Source: CAYVMN01 sp964452575
Lineage (GTDB): Bacteria > Desulfobacterota > DSM-4660 > Desulfatiglandales > Desulfatiglandaceae
Direction of reading: 5' to 3'
Length of the DNA: 22,588 bases
Assembly (NCBI GenBank): GCA_964452575.1
Contig: CAYVMN010000052.1
Coordinates: forward strand, 1 to 22,588
A program made the position numbers and the translations under genes. Of the stretch, positions 6,365 through 13,715 are shown in pieces; the first letter of the stretch is position 1, and each line of letters starts with the position of its first letter. The notes under the pieces are model-generated. The model had not been told where the DNA came from. It made no database searches and saw only the letters and a program-made list of their open reading frames with translations.

Positions 6365-7621
6365 ATGGACAAGATAGTGGTTGAAGGCGGAAGGCCTTTA
6401 AGAGGAAAGATAAGGGTTGGCGGCGCGAAAAATGCCGCTCTTCCCCTCATTGCCGCCTGTCTCTTAACCGGGGGCTGGCATCGTCTCCACAATGTCCCCC
6501 GCCTGAAAGATGTGGAGACTATTGAGGGCATCATGTCAAAGCTGGGCGTTGAGTTTCGGCAGGATGAAGGGACCCTTGAGGTGAGCTCCGACAACCTGAG
6601 AGATTATGAGGCCCCTTATGAACTGGTAAAGACCATGAGGGCATCGATACTCATTCTGGGTCCCCTCCTGGCTCGATATGGAAGGGCCAGGGTTTCAATG
6701 CCAGGGGGCTGCGCCATAGGTGAGCGTCCGGTCAATTTGCATCTAAAGGCCCTTTCTGCTATGGGGGCGGAGATGTCTCTTGATCACGGCTACATAGACG
6801 CACATGCTGCCCGGCTCAAAGGGGCCGACATCTTCTTTGATATATCGACCGTGACTGGCACTGAAAACATAATGATGGCAGCGGTGACGGCCGATGGGGA
6901 GACCACCTTACGAAACGCAGCCCGGGAGCCAGAGATTCAAGATCTGGCTCAGATGTTACGAGATATGGGGGCCCAGATTGAAGGTGACGGGACAGATACC
7001 ATTGTTATCCGCGGTGTTGCGGACCTGAAGCCGGCAAGACATATCATCATACCTGACAGGATCGAGGCCGGAACTTTCATGATTGCGGCGGCTATGACCG
7101 GGGGGGAGGTGGAGATCCAGGGATGTCGTCCCGAACACCTTAGGGCGCTTATGGAAAAGCTGGAATCCGCCGGTACAGGGCTGGAGGTTACCGACCATGG
7201 CATACTCATCAAAGGGCCTGACACAATCGACAGCGTTGACGTCAAGACCAGGCCCTACCCAGGCTTCCCAACGGATCTGCAGGCACAGTTCATGGCCCTC
7301 ATGTGCATATCAAGGGGATGGAGCATGATTACAGAGACCGTATTCGAAAACAGATTTATTCATGTCAGCGAGCTCAAGAGAATGGGGGCAGTCATTGAGA
7401 TCAGCGGCACCCAGGCCCTGGTGAAGGGCAAAGAACACCTTTTCTCAGCCCCGGTAATGGCAACCGATCTAAGGGCCAGTGCCTCTCTCATCCTTGCCGG
7501 GCTGGTCGCTGAAGGGGGAAGAACTGAGATTCATCGGATCTACCACCTTGACAGGGGGTACGAGGCCCTGGAAAAGAAGTTTGCGGCCCTTGGGGCAGCT
7601 ATCTGGCGAGAAAAGGCGTAA
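6365..7621 (+). CDS. murA: UDP-N-acetylglucosamine 1-carboxyvinyltransferase MurA
   Basis: MurA performs the first committed step of peptidoglycan synthesis, adding enolpyruvate from phosphoenolpyruvate to UDP-GlcNAc in the cytoplasm. The 418-residue length is typical. The protein opens with a strand and GGAKNAALP, in which Lys22 and Asn23 are the substrate-contacting pair. The reactive cysteine is Cys116 in PGGCAIGERP. Fosfomycin alkylates the corresponding residue in sensitive enzymes, and having Cys and not Asp predicts sensitivity at this position. Other family segments are GTENIMMAA, PDRIEAGTFM, and the late YPGFPTDLQAQFMAL and DLRASASLILAGL motifs. The ATG at 6365 has AGAGG about ten bases upstream. 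comEC begins one base after the stop. Confidence 0.97.
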   Translation: MDKIVVEGGRPLRGKIRVGGAKNAALPLIAACLLTGGWHRLHNVPRLKDVETIEGIMSKLGVEFRQDEGTLEVSSDNLRDYEAPYELVKTMRASILILGPLLARYGRARVSMPGGCAIGERPVNLHLKALSAMGAEMSLDHGYIDAHAARLKGADIFFDISTVTGTENIMMAAVTADGETTLRNAAREPEIQDLAQMLRDMGAQIEGDGTDTIVIRGVADLKPARHIIIPDRIEAGTFMIAAAMTGGEVEIQGCRPEHLRALMEKLESAGTGLEVTDHGILIKGPDTIDSVDVKTRPYPGFPTDLQAQFMALMCISRGWSMITETVFENRFIHVSELKRMGAVIEISGTQALVKGKEHLFSAPVMATDLRASASLILAGLVAEGGRTEIHRIYHLDRGYEALEKKFAALGAAIWREKA

Positions 7622-7622
7622 T

Positions 7623-10067
7623 ATGTTTCAACGCCCCCTCATACCTTTGGTCATATGCCTTGGAGGGGGAATACTGGTCGGCCATGGGATATCTCCTTCC
7701 TCCCAGGGACTTTCGATCTCTCTATTCATCTCCGTTACCCTGTTGCTGTTGGGTGCCACCCTTCTCCCATCCCGATTCAGGATCCCCTGTCTCCTTGCCA
7801 TCTTCTTCCTGACAGGGATCATTCTTGACCTGGAAAGGCACCCGCCATCACGACTGCTATCTCTTGCAAGCAGGCCCAACACGGTCACCCTGGAAGGGGT
7901 GGCTCTGCCCCCGATCGAGCTTAAACAGGGAATGGCCAGGCTGAAGGTGAGGGTGAAGAGGCTTTGGACAATGGGGAAGACCATTGCGATTGACGAAGAT
8001 GTCGGTGTGACCGTATTTGACCGCGCCCCTCCTCTTTCACCTGGAGCAAGGATCCGCTTTCCTGCCCGACTGAGGCCTTTTAAGAATTTCAACAATCCGG
8101 GCCGATACGAGTATGAATCAGCGATGAAAATCAAGGGGCTTACCTGCGGGGCATACGTCCCTGACGGCAGGTACATCGTTCCCATGGGTCCAAGAGACCC
8201 CTATTTTCCCTTTCAACTGCTGGAAAATGTCCAAGGACCCATAATGGATTTTTTCAGAAACAGACTCAGCCCACAAGACTATGCCCTGTATTGCGCCCTC
8301 ATCCTGGGGCAGCGCCAGGCGGTCGGAAATGAGCTGAGAGAACCTTTCAATCAGACCGGACTGGGGCATGTGCTTGCGGTTTCGGGGCTACACGTTGGGC
8401 TTGTCGCATGGGTGGCATTCCTCCTGATCAAACGGATACTATCCTGCTCGTACAGGCTGGCCCTTAGGACCGATATCCGAAGGCTGACGGCCATCTTGAC
8501 ATGTCTTCCGGTCGTAGGATATACCTTCCTTACGGGATTTCAGGTCCCTGGCCAGCGAGCCATGATCATGGTCCTTGCCTTTCTTTGGTCTCTGATCCTG
8601 GGAAGGGAGAGGGAGATCTGGTCCACCCTGGCCCTGGCCGGACTGCTCGTACTCGCCCTGGATCCCCACGCCCTATTCAGCATCTCGTTTCAGCTCTCAT
8701 TTTCCGCAGTCATAGGTATCCTCTGGTTGACCCCCTCTATCCTGAAAAGGCTCCCTCCTATTGAAAAGATCCAGAAAAAGAGGTCCCTCAACTCCCTTTT
8801 TTTATACTTCGTTGGGCTCATAGCAGTAAGCCTATCTGCGACCCTGTTTCTCTTGCCGATGACCTCCTTGTATTTTCACCGGGTCTCGGTTGCCGCCGTA
8901 CCGGCCAATGTGACTGTAATTCCCATTCTGGGGTTGTGGGTTATCCCCTCTGGATTGATCTCTGTGCTGCTACTTCCCCTGTCTCACTATTTGGCTGGCC
9001 TTAGTCTTCAGCTGGGGGCATGGGGCCTGGACCTGATGATGGCGATCGTTCGTTTCTGGGCCGGTTTTTCCTGGTCCAGTTTCTGGGTAATTACACCAAA
9101 TCTGACTGAAATCACCCTGTTCTATATGCTCATATTCTTCACATTATTCTTCACACGCTGGAGATGGGCAAAGGTGGGACTTATACTGACTGTCGTTCTC
9201 GTTATAGTTGACCTCGGATATTGGTTTCACAGGGTGAGCCTTAACAAGGACCTCAGGGTCACCTTCCTGGATGTGAGAAATGGCAACGCGGCATTGATTG
9301 AGTTCCCTGGTGGAAAAAAGATGCTGATAGATGGGGGAGGCTTTCCTGATGAAGACTTCGATGTGGGCAAGATGGTTGTTGCCCCATATCTCTGGCATTC
9401 GAAGATCCGCCGGATCGACTACCTGGTCCTGAGCCATCCCCAGTCAGACCATATGAACGGACTTCGCTTTATTGCTAAGGCATTTGGCCCCAAAGAATTC
9501 TGGTGGAACGGGGACCGGGTGGATACACCTTCATTCGTGGAGTTGATGGAGGTAATAAATGACAATGGGATCAAGAGATTTCTCCCTGCTGATCTGGCGG
9601 TCGGCAGGGAAGCAAATGGCGTCAAGATCAAAATCCTTCACCCCAGGCCCAATGACAGGCCTGAGGAACTCTATGGGAGTGCAACTCGTCTGAATAACAA
9701 TTCGCTGGTGCTCAAGATTTCATTCAAGGAGAAGTCCTTCCTCTTCCCCGGCGACCTGGAGAGGCAGGGCGAAGAGGTCCTCATATCGAACGCCGGCCAT
9801 CTACTCAGGAGCGATATCCTCCTCTCTCCCCATCACGGAAGCGGAAACTCGAGCTCTTCTGCCTTTCTAGACAGGGTGAGGCCGGGGATCTGCGTTATCT
9901 CATCCGGAAAGAGTGAATTCCTGAAGCCCTCCCAGGGGCAGACCATCAGGAGATTGAAGGAAATCGGGTGCAGGGTATTCAGGACTAACCAGACAGGTGC
10001 CGTCCAGGTCACGGTTGGGGCCAACGGCCTCCAGGTCAATACCTTCCTCAAGCCTCAAGTCCCTTAA
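7623..10067 (+). CDS. comEC: ComEC/Rec2 family DNA internalisation protein
   Basis: ComEC forms the inner-membrane channel for single-stranded DNA during natural transformation. At 814 residues this is a full-length version. It has an N-terminal pair of membrane segments with an OB-like DUF4131 region (about 20-165). A multi-span competence domain follows, with FNQTGLGHVLAVSGLHVGL near 242-262. The C-terminal metallo-beta-lactamase domain runs from about 544, with LSHPQSDHMNGL (about 602-613) and LLSPHHGSGNSS (about 734) supplying metal-site histidines and aspartate. The ATG at 7623 lies one base after the murA stop; a longer in-frame opening within murA is not needed. Many non-transformable bacteria keep comEC, so competence is not proven. 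Confidence 0.93.
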   Translation: MFQRPLIPLVICLGGGILVGHGISPSSQGLSISLFISVTLLLLGATLLPSRFRIPCLLAIFFLTGIILDLERHPPSRLLSLASRPNTVTLEGVALPPIELKQGMARLKVRVKRLWTMGKTIAIDEDVGVTVFDRAPPLSPGARIRFPARLRPFKNFNNPGRYEYESAMKIKGLTCGAYVPDGRYIVPMGPRDPYFPFQLLENVQGPIMDFFRNRLSPQDYALYCALILGQRQAVGNELREPFNQTGLGHVLAVSGLHVGLVAWVAFLLIKRILSCSYRLALRTDIRRLTAILTCLPVVGYTFLTGFQVPGQRAMIMVLAFLWSLILGREREIWSTLALAGLLVLALDPHALFSISFQLSFSAVIGILWLTPSILKRLPPIEKIQKKRSLNSLFLYFVGLIAVSLSATLFLLPMTSLYFHRVSVAAVPANVTVIPILGLWVIPSGLISVLLLPLSHYLAGLSLQLGAWGLDLMMAIVRFWAGFSWSSFWVITPNLTEITLFYMLIFFTLFFTRWRWAKVGLILTVVLVIVDLGYWFHRVSLNKDLRVTFLDVRNGNAALIEFPGGKKMLIDGGGFPDEDFDVGKMVVAPYLWHSKIRRIDYLVLSHPQSDHMNGLRFIAKAFGPKEFWWNGDRVDTPSFVELMEVINDNGIKRFLPADLAVGREANGVKIKILHPRPNDRPEELYGSATRLNNNSLVLKISFKEKSFLFPGDLERQGEEVLISNAGHLLRSDILLSPHHGSGNSSSSAFLDRVRPGICVISSGKSEFLKPSQGQTIRRLKEIGCRVFRTNQTGAVQVTVGANGLQVNTFLKPQVP

Positions 10068-10115
10068 GAGCCCTGAATAAATCCGTGTCTAAGGATAGAT
10101 ATTTTTGTTATACTG

Positions 10116-10284
10116 AAAAACTGCAATCAGCTCTTAGCGATTAGCTGTTAGCAGAAAAATTGCAGAGACTTCTATCTCTTTCGCCTTGATTGGAGTTCTC
10201 ACTTTCTGATGCGACCATATCTTATCTTAACTGGCTGACTTCGCAGGGCTAATAGCTAACGGCTAACCACTAATTGCATCTTTT
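10116..10284. repeat. 169-bp inverted-repeat element built from TTAGCNN heptads
   Basis: The left arm (10116-10152) and right arm (10248-10284) are inverted repeats matching at about 28 of 37 positions. Each arm contains three tandem 7-base units: TTAGCGA, TTAGCTG and TTAGCAG at 10134-10154, and GCTAATA, GCTAACG and GCTAACC at 10248-10268. The roughly 95 bases between them hold no ORF of note. The layout resembles a MITE or a non-autonomous palindromic repeat. No target-site duplication is clear, and only one copy is in the window, so mobility is inference. Confidence 0.55.
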
Positions 10285-10367
10285 AGGTTATAGCACTTCA
10301 GGAAAGGGCGAAGGTCCATTCAAAGACCGTCACTCCCTGGGCTCTTCGGTTTGAGGTGACATCAATA

Positions 10368-11723
10368 ATGGCCAAACAATCGAAATCTGTTTATGTCTGC
10401 CAGAGCTGCGGGTATCAGACCCTCAAATGGATGGGAAGGTGCCCTGATTGCGGCCAGTGGAACAGCATGGTGGAAGAGGCGCATATCCCTGAGAGGGAGA
10501 AGGTTGCCTCCTCCATGGGCCAACCCCAGCCCATTGACGCCATCTCACTGGCCCCTGAGACGAGGCTAAAGACCGGCATAGCCGAGTTTGACCGAACCCT
10601 CGGGGGCGGTGTGGTACCCGGCTCCCTGGTCTTGATAGGAGGTGATCCGGGAATAGGGAAATCCACCCTCGTCCTCCAGGTCCTGGAAGGGTTGGCAAGG
10701 CGGGGCTATCGCGCGTTATACCTCTCCGGCGAGGAATCCTCTCAGCAAATCAAGCTGAGGGCCGAGAGACTCTCGGTCCATTCAGGAGGCCTCTATGTAA
10801 TTACAGGGACCTGTATTGACGACCTATTTGAGAGGTTGGACCCTTTAAAACCGGCCCTTGTGGCTGTGGATTCAGTCCAGGCCATGTATACGGATAATAT
10901 CCCGTCAGCACCGGGAAGCGTCGGGCAGGTAAGAGAGGTTGCATCCAGGCTCATGAACCTGGCCAAACAATCCGGGATCCCTGTCTTTCTGATAGGCCAT
11001 GTGACCAAGGAGGGCGCCATTGCCGGACCAAAGGTATTGGAGCACCTGGTGGATACGGTCCTCTATTTTGAGGGGGACAGGGGGCATGTCTTCCGGATAC
11101 TCAGGTCTGTCAAGAACCGCTACGGCTCTACCAATGAGATAGGGGTCTTTGAGATGAAGGATAGTGGACTGAGCGAGGTGGTTAATCCCTCCCGCATATT
11201 CCTTCAAGAAAGGCCCCAAGGCGTACCAGGCTCTGTGGTGATCCCTTGCCTGGAAGGGACAAGACCGCTCCTGGTGGAGATCCAGGCCCTGGTAGGGCCT
11301 ACCCCGTTGGGCATGCCAAGGAGAACAGCCGTAGGAGTTGACCACAACCGGATCTCCCTGCTGGTGGCAGTCCTTGGGAAAAGGGCCGGGTTAGAACTGG
11401 GGGATCAGGATATCTTTGTGAATGTGGCAGGCGGCCTGAAGGTAGACGAACCGGCTGCAGATCTCGGCATTGTCTCTTCAATGATGTCAAGCTTCCTGGA
11501 TAGATCAGTGCCCAGGGATCTTGTGCTCTTTGGCGAGGTCGGCCTGGCAGGTGAAATCCGTGGCGTCACCCAGCCGGAGCTAAGGATCAAGGAGGCCAGA
11601 AAGCTGGGTTTTTCCCGGTGCATACTCTCCCGGAGCAATCTGGAGGGACTGGGTCACATTGGGGATATGGAACTCCAGGGCGTCGAGACCATCCAGGGGC
11701 TCTATGAGCTCTTGTTCAAGTGA
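10368..11723 (+). CDS. radA: DNA repair protein RadA (Sms)
   Basis: RadA is a RecA-related helicase that drives branch migration and processes recombination intermediates. From the ATG at 10368 the protein has 451 residues. Its N-terminal zinc finger is made by Cys11, Cys14, Cys25 and Cys28. The Walker A motif GGDPGIGKST is at 91-100 and Walker B-like LVAVDSVQ lies further on. The RadA-specific KNRYGSTNEIGVF segment starts near residue 250, and a Lon-like C-terminal domain carries LGKRAGLELGDQDIFVNVAGG. GAGGTG at 10353-10358 sits nine bases before this ATG and serves as its ribosome binding site. The GTG inside that same sequence (10356) would add four residues and is less likely. It is preceded by the heptad repeat element and convergent to the patatin gene. 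Confidence 0.96.
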   Translation: MAKQSKSVYVCQSCGYQTLKWMGRCPDCGQWNSMVEEAHIPEREKVASSMGQPQPIDAISLAPETRLKTGIAEFDRTLGGGVVPGSLVLIGGDPGIGKSTLVLQVLEGLARRGYRALYLSGEESSQQIKLRAERLSVHSGGLYVITGTCIDDLFERLDPLKPALVAVDSVQAMYTDNIPSAPGSVGQVREVASRLMNLAKQSGIPVFLIGHVTKEGAIAGPKVLEHLVDTVLYFEGDRGHVFRILRSVKNRYGSTNEIGVFEMKDSGLSEVVNPSRIFLQERPQGVPGSVVIPCLEGTRPLLVEIQALVGPTPLGMPRRTAVGVDHNRISLLVAVLGKRAGLELGDQDIFVNVAGGLKVDEPAADLGIVSSMMSSFLDRSVPRDLVLFGEVGLAGEIRGVTQPELRIKEARKLGFSRCILSRSNLEGLGHIGDMELQGVETIQGLYELLFK

Positions 11724-11852
11724 GAGGGCATGGGTAGCTCAGGGGGCGAGATACTACCTTAAGGGCTACCAGGCATGTAGGGTTTTAGACTGGTGCGGGG
11801 CTGTATTGTATTTTGAGTCTTGTTCATTCCAATTTGTTCCCCGCCTTGCAGG

Positions 11853-12749
11853 CTATTCGGATTTGGTTGCAGTCGAAGGCCTGCATTGGGGGTCTGTCAG
11901 CATACTGGACTCAGACAGGATCTTCAATGTCGAGGCCTTGGAGCTGTTATAGGCTGATCGAGCCCTTTCAAACCGATTGGGGCCCATCGGTTGTGCCTCA
12001 GTCTTTACCTCGATGACCTCTATCCCCCGCATTCTCACAATTTCCAACTGCCTCCGGTAGGCCTCCTGCCTGGCAATGTTGACTGCCAGATACTGAACAT
12101 GCCAGGGCGTGAACCTCTTGCCCAAGAACAGGTCCCCCCACTCCTCCACATTCTCGGAGGCGATAAAATGAACAACAATCCTTTCGAGATCAACGAGGTC
12201 GGCCAAGGCCTTCAAAGGGGCCTTATTGGTAATCCCGCCATCAACATAGAGGGAGCCCTCAATCTCGACAGGCTTGAAAAGCACGGGTACGGCCCCGGAT
12301 GCGTGTATGGCCCTGATAAGATCTCCGCTGGTAAAGATCTTCTCCCTTTTTTTAGTGAGATCGGTCGCTACAATGGCCAGTGGTATTTTGCACTCCTCAA
12401 TTCGCTTTACAGGGAGGCCATTTAATAGTTGGGCAAAACCATTTCCCCTCAGATAGCCGGTGTAACCCCTGAATAGCCCTATGGCCTTTCGCAAGATGAA
12501 AAGCCCGGGGTCAGGGTCCCAAAAATCCTCTTTTCTCAGAGAGAAGAGCATCTCCCGAATGGAAAGATCGGTCATCCCGCATGCGGCCATTGCAGCCACT
12601 ATGGCCCCGGAACTGGCCCCCGAATAGGCCGAGGGGGCAATCTCAAGCTCCCGGAGCCCTGCCAGGAACCCGGCGTGGGCAAAGAACCCAAAAAAACCCG
12701 AGGAAAAGACTGCTCCCAACCGGTTCGGGGTTTTCTTTAGTCCCTCCAT
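11853..12749 (-). CDS. Patatin-like phospholipase family protein with atypical oxyanion loop
   Basis: Patatin-like proteins are lipid acyl hydrolases with a Ser-Asp dyad. In this 298-residue protein the nucleophile elbow is SGASSGAIVAA, making Ser46 the likely nucleophile, and the DGG motif (VDGGITNKAPL) supplies Asp170. The supporting segment LAIVATDLTKKREKIF and the IHASGAVPVLFKPV stretch fit the bacterial family. The N-terminal glycine loop is unusual: in place of the common GGGxRG it reads SSGFFGFFAHAGFL, lacking the Arg/Lys. No signal peptide is evident, so a cytoplasmic location is inferred. The start overlaps the end of the nitroreductase gene by 13 bp, so the two are probably one operon. 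Confidence 0.85.
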   Translation of the reverse strand: MEGLKKTPNRLGAVFSSGFFGFFAHAGFLAGLRELEIAPSAYSGASSGAIVAAMAACGMTDLSIREMLFSLRKEDFWDPDPGLFILRKAIGLFRGYTGYLRGNGFAQLLNGLPVKRIEECKIPLAIVATDLTKKREKIFTSGDLIRAIHASGAVPVLFKPVEIEGSLYVDGGITNKAPLKALADLVDLERIVVHFIASENVEEWGDLFLGKRFTPWHVQYLAVNIARQEAYRRQLEIVRMRGIEVIEVKTEAQPMGPNRFERARSAYNSSKASTLKILSESSMLTDPQCRPSTATKSE

Positions 12750-13387
12750 TTCACCACGTCGCCCAAGGGCACTCTCTTTGATCTTGACCTGTTAATAGGG
12801 GCATCGGGGTCCGGGTAACCCACTCCCACGCCTATTACCACATGCCTAGAATCAGGGATGCTCAACACCTCTCTTATATCATCTTCAAAGGCCGTGATGA
12901 GACCGATCGGACAAGTCCCTAGCCCCAGGGCACAGGCGCCCAATACCAGGTAACCGACCAGGATTCCAATATCAGTCAACCGGGCGCTGGAAAAGACCTG
13001 ATCGATGGAGATGATAATCGCGCACGGGGCCCCATAGAAATTACAGCTCCCCTCATTTATGAAGTCCTCAAAGGGGACACCCTGGGGCAGGTTCGGCAGT
13101 ATGACATCCAGGAGCCCCCTTTGCCGCTCAACGAAGCGCTCGGCCAGGGGATCTCTGGCACCAGGGCCACACGAGACCTTCCTCTCCCTCATCCTCTTTA
13201 GGAGAAGCCTGCTCAACCGCTCCCGCTCCTTTCCGGAGACCACTGTGATCTCCCATGGCTGCAGATTAATGGCCGAGGGGGCCTGTGTGGCAACTTGCAG
13301 AAGCCTTTCCAAGATATCCCTCTCTACGGGCCTATTCAGAAAGGCCCGTGTACTCCTTCTCTCTTTTATAGCCCGAATCACGTCCAT
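12737..13387 (-). CDS. Nitroreductase family protein
   Basis: This is an FMN-dependent NAD(P)H oxidoreductase of the nitroreductase fold, 216 residues long. It opens with MDVIRAIKERRSTRAFLNRPV, where the Arg-Arg-Ser-x-Arg stretch binds the FMN phosphate. APSAINLQPWEITVV follows, and a C-terminal VIGVGVGYPDPDAPINRSRSKRV segment completes the cofactor site. The middle GILVGYLVLGACALGLGTCPIG helix-loop is family-typical. I chose the ATG at 13387 because AGGAG lies about eight bases upstream. An in-frame GTG at 13429 would add 14 non-homologous residues. The substrate is unknown; nitroaromatics and quinones are common for the family in vitro. It overlaps the patatin start downstream, and a small ORF sits just upstream on the same strand. 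Confidence 0.92.
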   Translation of the reverse strand: MDVIRAIKERRSTRAFLNRPVERDILERLLQVATQAPSAINLQPWEITVVSGKERERLSRLLLKRMRERKVSCGPGARDPLAERFVERQRGLLDVILPNLPQGVPFEDFINEGSCNFYGAPCAIIISIDQVFSSARLTDIGILVGYLVLGACALGLGTCPIGLITAFEDDIREVLSIPDSRHVVIGVGVGYPDPDAPINRSRSKRVPLGDVVKWRD

Positions 13388-13429
13388 GCCTTGTCTCCTG
13401 TCCCTTTTCCCTGATACCACATGGCCCAC

Positions 13430-13528
13430 TTAGAGGATTGGGCTGCAAACTGGGCCCAAATTCAATGATAAGGCCTTAATTCTCGCATTGTCAATTTCAT
13501 TCGGGTCTGGGGAAGAGATGCACCACAT
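13430..13528 (-). CDS. Possible small ORF of 32 codons with perfect Shine-Dalgarno
   Basis: I do not recognise this peptide. An ATG at 13528 is preceded by AAGGAGG (complement of 13536-13542) with ideal 7-base spacing. It reads through 32 sense codons to a TAA, 42 bases before the nitroreductase ATG. The peptide begins MWCISSPDPNEIDNAR and ends GPVCSPIL, with two cysteines and no membrane segment. TACAAT about 35-40 bases upstream could be its -10 box. It may be a leader peptide of the nitroreductase-patatin unit, a small protein in its own right, or chance. The strong ribosome binding site is the only direct support. Confidence 0.35.
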   Translation of the reverse strand: MWCISSPDPNEIDNARIKALSLNLGPVCSPIL

Positions 13529-13573
13529 CTTGGTACCTCCTTCCTTTTCTTATACTCCATATTGTATTTTTCC

Positions 13574-13602
13574 TTTACAAGACCCCAACAATCTGGTAAA
13601 AA
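13574..13602 (+). promoter_or_regulatory. Candidate smc promoter
   Basis: TTTACA at 13574-13579 and TAAAAA at 13597-13602 are spaced by 17 bases in the divergent region upstream of smc. The match to consensus is moderate. A start near 13610 would leave a leader of about 105 bases. No other clear structure is seen between here and the smc ribosome binding site. Confidence 0.35.
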
Positions 13603-13715
13603 TGCTATTAATAGACCTTTAGATCAGGGACCAGGGTGGTCAAGGCGACCAATGCCAACCTGTTCATGCTCCCCCTTAAGGCCTCTTTCCCTCAAGGGCC
13701 GGAGCAACGGAGGGT

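Noticed and set aside
7479..7622. 48-codon upstream extension of comEC inside murA
   Set aside because: The extension reads through the conserved murA C terminus in another frame and does not look like a membrane protein start. The ATG at 7623, one base after the murA stop, gives the normal ComEC N terminus.
11727..11800. tRNA-like stretch after radA with GGGTAGCTCAG resembling a tRNA D-arm
   Set aside because: No 3' acceptor strand complementary to GGGCATG, no standard anticodon stem-loop and no GGTTCGA-type T-arm in register. It may be chance or a decayed tRNA fragment, but the sequence does not support an RNA gene.
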